Below are positions 49,557-50,454 of a stretch of 50,454 nt of DNA, in pieces. The notes beneath the pieces are model-generated. The model had not been told where the DNA came from and did not search any database. It saw only the letters and a program-made list of their open reading frames with translations. Both the position numbers and the translations under genes were made by a program. The DNA lies in assembly GCA_029865945.1 (NCBI GenBank), contig JARXAH010000072.1, positions 1 through 50,454 on the forward strand. The letters are read 5' to 3'. This DNA comes from Bacteriovoracaceae bacterium (GTDB taxonomy: Bacteria > Bdellovibrionota > Bacteriovoracia > Bacteriovoracales > Bacteriovoracaceae). Position 1 is the stretch's first letter. Each line of letters opens with the position of its first letter.

Positions 49557-49700
49557 TACCCATCTCGCAATTTGGTTTTCATGGTGCGGAAATGATCCAA
49601 ATCGTTGGATCATTTCCGTCTTAGAGGTATAACCATACGCCTTCCAAACCTTTGGTTTGGAACCTCATCTACAAACCTGAAAACCAAATTTCAATGGGTA
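49557..49700. repeat. Multi-hairpin intergenic element 2
   Basis: The outer stem pairs TACCCAT (49557-49563) with ATGGGTA (49694-49700) and, inside it, AATTTGGTTTTCA (49569-49581) with TGAAAACCAAATT (49678-49690), a perfect 13-bp helix extended by GGT/ACC. Inside lie a perfect 14-bp hairpin with loop ATCG (49587-49618) and a perfect 9-bp hairpin TTCCAAACC/GGTTTGGAA with loop TTT (49642-49662), the latter enclosed by GAGG/CCTC. The arm TTTGGTTTTCA matches element 1 at 25562-25572. The stop codon of the gene at 49691 lies within the outer stem. It may act as a terminator or be a mobile or structured-RNA element. Confidence 0.7.
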
Positions 49701-50386
49701 TAATAGAAATCATCAATAAAAAATGGATTGCGTAAAGAGTCATTATCCTTTGTCGCTTTTCCTCCAAAATTTACTACAATCGCAAATTCTAGCTCACTCA
49801 ATTTATCATCAGCACTTGTAGCGCCTTTTATTATTCCAGAAATCGTATAGTAAAAATGAAAAGGAGTTACTCCTCCTTCATACCAGTAATCTCGAAATGT
49901 CCTTACCCCTTGCTTGTTAAGAGTAAAGCTACAGGGAACATTATCTATGGCCTGTCCAGCTACGTTATTACAGTCATTACTTAGAATAAAAGGTTTCATG
50001 TCTTCATTGAATTCTACCCTCGAGGCGATGAAGGGAATTGAAGCAAATTTGGCCTTAGGATTTTCTTTTAAAAGAATATCTTTTGCTTCTTCCAATGTTG
50101 CATCATAATGCTCTGTTTTTAAAAGACTTGTTATAATGACAGCTCTCTTGCCTCCTATCCTAGTTTTTAAATAGCCAAAATATTTATTTGTTCTTCCCCC
50201 AATTTTTAAAAAATTAGGTGCAAAATAAAATAGATTTTTGTCTTCATTGTCTGGCCACATGACATAAGATTTTTGAGTGGTCGCCACATTTAAATTTAGA
50301 ATAGGAAGAGCGAATATTGAATTTATTGATAAAACGTAACTACCCAGTAAATTTATGTGAAAAAACAAGTTCAATTGATTTTGCAT
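49691..50386 (-). CDS. Secreted protein of unknown function
   Basis: The start at 50386 follows TAGGAAC and gives 231 residues with a signal-like segment (FFHINLLGSYVLSINSIFA). An ATG at 50452, near the window edge, would add 22 polar residues ahead of the signal and lacks a visible binding site, though the sequence upstream is cut off. The mature part has 'YVMWPDNEDKNLFYFAPNFLKIGG' (~37-60), two cysteines ('NDCNNVAGQAIDNVPCSF') and a beta-rich end ('LEFAIVVNFGGKAT'). I recognise no family. It is more AT-rich than the LolA-like operon. Its 3' end lies inside the multi-hairpin element. Confidence 0.6.
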   Translation of the reverse strand: MQNQLNLFFHINLLGSYVLSINSIFALPILNLNVATTQKSYVMWPDNEDKNLFYFAPNFLKIGGRTNKYFGYLKTRIGGKRAVIITSLLKTEHYDATLEEAKDILLKENPKAKFASIPFIASRVEFNEDMKPFILSNDCNNVAGQAIDNVPCSFTLNKQGVRTFRDYWYEGGVTPFHFYYTISGIIKGATSADDKLSELEFAIVVNFGGKATKDNDSLRNPFFIDDFYYTH

Positions 50387-50454
50387 AGTTCCTATTTTGT
50401 TTTTTTTCAGTAGAGATAAATCCTCTAATCCTAAAAAATGCTTTTGCGCCATGT

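Overview
This is an AT-rich bacterial chromosome segment (by eye around 40% G+C) with genes on both strands, short intergenic gaps and no rRNA, prophage, transposase or CRISPR array. Many predicted proteins carry Sec or lipoprotein signal peptides and match no family I recognise. Secreted or lipid-anchored hydrolases (an M28 aminopeptidase, a trypsin-like protease, a metzincin lipoprotein, a PAP2 phosphatase) and outer-membrane barrels are also common. Together these suggest a free-living Gram-negative bacterium, possibly of the Bdellovibrionota (Bacteriovorax/Peredibacter-like). That placement is inference from gene content; no marker gene here settles it.

Layout. 1-10.3 kb: the tail of a membrane protein, a LysR regulator, a secreted unknown, the SOS-type umuDC operon, a hotdog thioesterase with a partner, the RNA-binding protein Tex, and a DUF4160/DUF2442 pair. 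10.6-22.1 kb: M28 aminopeptidase, trypsin-like protease with an overlapping membrane protein, acetyl-CoA synthetase, a secreted unknown, a cysteine-rich lipoprotein, a beta-barrel and arginyl-tRNA synthetase. 22.1-25.8 kb: a divergent two-gene type IIA topoisomerase with T4/eukaryote-like features, followed by a striking multi-hairpin element. 25.9-31.0 kb: metzincin lipoprotein and large secreted unknowns. 31.2-37.5 kb: small transaldolase, TauE-type exporter, a three-gene envelope redox-like operon ending in a c-type cytochrome, and an MFS exporter with a PilZ-like gene. 37.6-45.5 kb: cysteine-rich secreted protein, an exported Ppx/GppA-like protein beside a PAP2 phosphatase, a METTL25/RRNAD1-like methyltransferase, murD and an M24 aminopeptidase. 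45.5-50.5 kb: small exported proteins, a LolD/MacB-type ATPase without a permease, a LolA-like protein with an outer-membrane barrel, tRNA-Gly, and a second multi-hairpin element.

The most unusual signals are: (1) two intergenic elements (25549-25767 and 49557-49700) that share a long outer stem built on TTTGGTTTTC/GAAAAYCAAA but enclose perfect hairpins of unrelated sequence; (2) the topoisomerase pair, which lacks the usual GyrB N-terminal strap and the GyrA C-terminal domain; (3) umuD, whose start codon falls where its promoter would begin transcription and whose residue numbering then equals that of E. coli UmuD; (4) an exported Ppx/GppA-type protein next to an exported phosphatase.

Many start codons were moved inward where a Shine-Dalgarno sequence and a signal peptide agree; these choices are stated in each entry.
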